The notes beneath the pieces were generated by a model that had not been told where the DNA came from, ran no database searches, and saw only the letters and a list, made by a program, of their open reading frames with translations. From VMCP01 sp964527775 (GTDB lineage: Bacteria > Bacteroidota > Bacteroidia > NS11-12g > UBA955), in contig CAZGQS010000006.1 in the NCBI GenBank assembly GCA_964527775.1, positions 1 to 64,000 of the forward strand: a DNA stretch of 64,000 nt, written 5' to 3'. Made by a program: the position numbers and the translations under genes. Shown piece by piece: positions 63,034 to 64,000 of this stretch (positions are counted from its first letter, which is position 1; each line of letters opens with the position of its first letter).

Positions 63034-64000
63034 TTATTTATACCAAGAACTCCAAAGTTTTTTGCCTTTGAAGAAGTATCCAATGACCAAGCTGTGGTTT
63101 AATACACCCTTCAATTGGTCTAGTGGTTTTGCATTCACGTTTAGTGTTAGAGAAGACTTTAAACGGTCAAATTCTTGATGTGCTTTGATAATTTGAATGG
63201 TATGTTTGGGTTTACCTTGGATGAGGAAGAATAGACCTGCTAACCCATCGAATAGTTTTCGTTTTAAGATCAAGCCGTTTCTACTAGATGATGGTAGGTT
63301 CTTATGCAACATCATGAGTCCGTTTCTGAAGTTTAAGAAGGTTTTTCGAGGGTTTTGGTTGGATAAGGTGGCTCCGCCAATGTGATATACGAGTGCTTTT
63401 GGGCAAGAAATAACTTCGTAACCAAGGGTTTGCATGCGCCAGCATAAATCAATTTCTTCCATGTGTGCGAAGAACGATTCATCTAGGCCACCTGCTTTTT
63501 CCCATGCTTCGCGCTTAACAAACATGGCAGCGCCTGTTGCCCAAAATATGGGCATTTCTGTGCTGTATTGGTTTTGATTGAATTCTACGTTTCCGAATAT
63601 CCGTCCTCGACAAAAAGGAAATCCAAAATGATCCAAAAATCCTCCGGCGGCACCAGCATATTCAAACTTTTTAAGTTCTTGATTTTTGAATTTATAGTCT
63701 AACAGGTGGGGTTGTGCAGCACCCAAATTGGGATGTCTTACGGCTAAATCAATCAATTCGTGGAGCCAATGTTCGCTGACGGGTTCTGCGTCTGAATTGA
63801 GCAGCACAAAGTAATCTGCGGTTCTTCCTTCTAGTGCGCGGTTATAGCCGCCTGCAAATCCGGTATTTTCTTCTAATCGAATCAGTTCAATTCCAGGAAA
63901 TTCTGTAGCGATGAAATCAGCAGATCCGTCGGTAGAATTATTATCAGCCACTACAATATTCACCCAGGGTTGTTGCGAAAATTCAATAACTTGGGGCAGA
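63034..64000 (-). CDS. Glycosyltransferase family 2, 5' end outside window
   Basis: The frame stays open to the window end (residues read LPQVIEFSQQPW before VNIVVADNNSTDGS), so the start lies beyond 64000. Motifs of GT2: VVADNNSTDGSADFI, FVLLNSDAEPV (DxD-like), then GAAMFVKREAWEKAGGLDESF and HMEEIDLCWRMQTLGYEV, as in rhamnosyl-type transferases. At least 322 residues. It probably builds surface polysaccharide. Convergent with xerD, 5 bases apart. Confidence 0.9.
   Translation of the reverse strand, partial: LPQVIEFSQQPWVNIVVADNNSTDGSADFIATEFPGIELIRLEENTGFAGGYNRALEGRTADYFVLLNSDAEPVSEHWLHELIDLAVRHPNLGAAQPHLLDYKFKNQELKKFEYAGAAGGFLDHFGFPFCRGRIFGNVEFNQNQYSTEMPIFWATGAAMFVKREAWEKAGGLDESFFAHMEEIDLCWRMQTLGYEVISCPKALVYHIGGATLSNQNPRKTFLNFRNGLMMLHKNLPSSSRNGLILKRKLFDGLAGLFFLIQGKPKHTIQIIKAHQEFDRLKSSLTLNVNAKPLDQLKGVLNHSLVIGYFFKGKKLWSSWYK

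Overview
The window comes from a Bacteroidota genome, most likely of the Flavobacteriales/Cryomorphaceae type; genus cannot be told from sequence alone. The evidence is type IX secretion (T9SS) cargo with type B C-terminal domains, PorP/SprF and DUF3078 proteins, a fused CcoN-CcoO oxidase, Omp28 and YigZ-type genes, and repeated TAnnTTTG promoter elements. There is one 100-base run of N (4644-4743), so this is a scaffolded assembly.

Layout. 1-2493: the 3' part of a tRNA-Asp with its terminator, a G-rich repeat, small secreted proteins (TonB C-terminal-like, TPM domain, a lipoprotein) and a hairpin-rich spacer. 2494-6772: an FG-GAP/ASPIC-type lipoprotein whose end runs into a repeat and the assembly gap, then on the minus strand a photolyase-related gene followed by a small lipoprotein gene. 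6841-12016: a TonB-receptor-like barrel, a DUF3078 protein and a PorP/SprF protein. 12152-36084: an operon of four genes: a 5020-residue PKD-repeat protein, a 2009-residue SprB/HYR/thrombospondin-3 protein, a PorP/SprF protein and an OmpA-domain protein. The first three overlap by ATGA junctions, and a strong bidirectional terminator closes the operon. 36132-37482: a pair of paralogous secreted proteins and a small membrane protein.

37674-47678 is a complete cbb3 oxidase locus: a degenerate hemerythrin/RIC-like protein, ccoI, ccoS, ccoNO, ccoQ, ccoP, ccoG, ccoH, a SafE/DsbD-like protein and an FNR-type regulator. Two FNR-like palindromes, before the first gene and before ccoS, suggest that the regulator controls the locus under low oxygen. 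47628-64000 holds mostly housekeeping genes: nhaA, ribD, a drug/metabolite transporter, yigZ-type, trmB, aat, a cyclase, a family 9 glycosyltransferase, rnz, ftsK, lolA, sucD, a glutathione peroxidase, Omp28, xerD and a family 2 glycosyltransferase cut by the window end.

The most notable content is the giant surface-protein operon. It carries very recent in-frame tandem duplications (786 bp and 2574 bp periods) and a cysteine pair plus O-glycosylation-like sequons in almost every PKD unit. The same operon supplies a PorP/SprF partner and an OmpA-type peptidoglycan anchor. Secondary points are composite inverted repeats at two convergent gene junctions, a photolyase-related protein without its expected Fe-S cysteines, and a consistent near-leaderless promoter arrangement that fixes several start codons.
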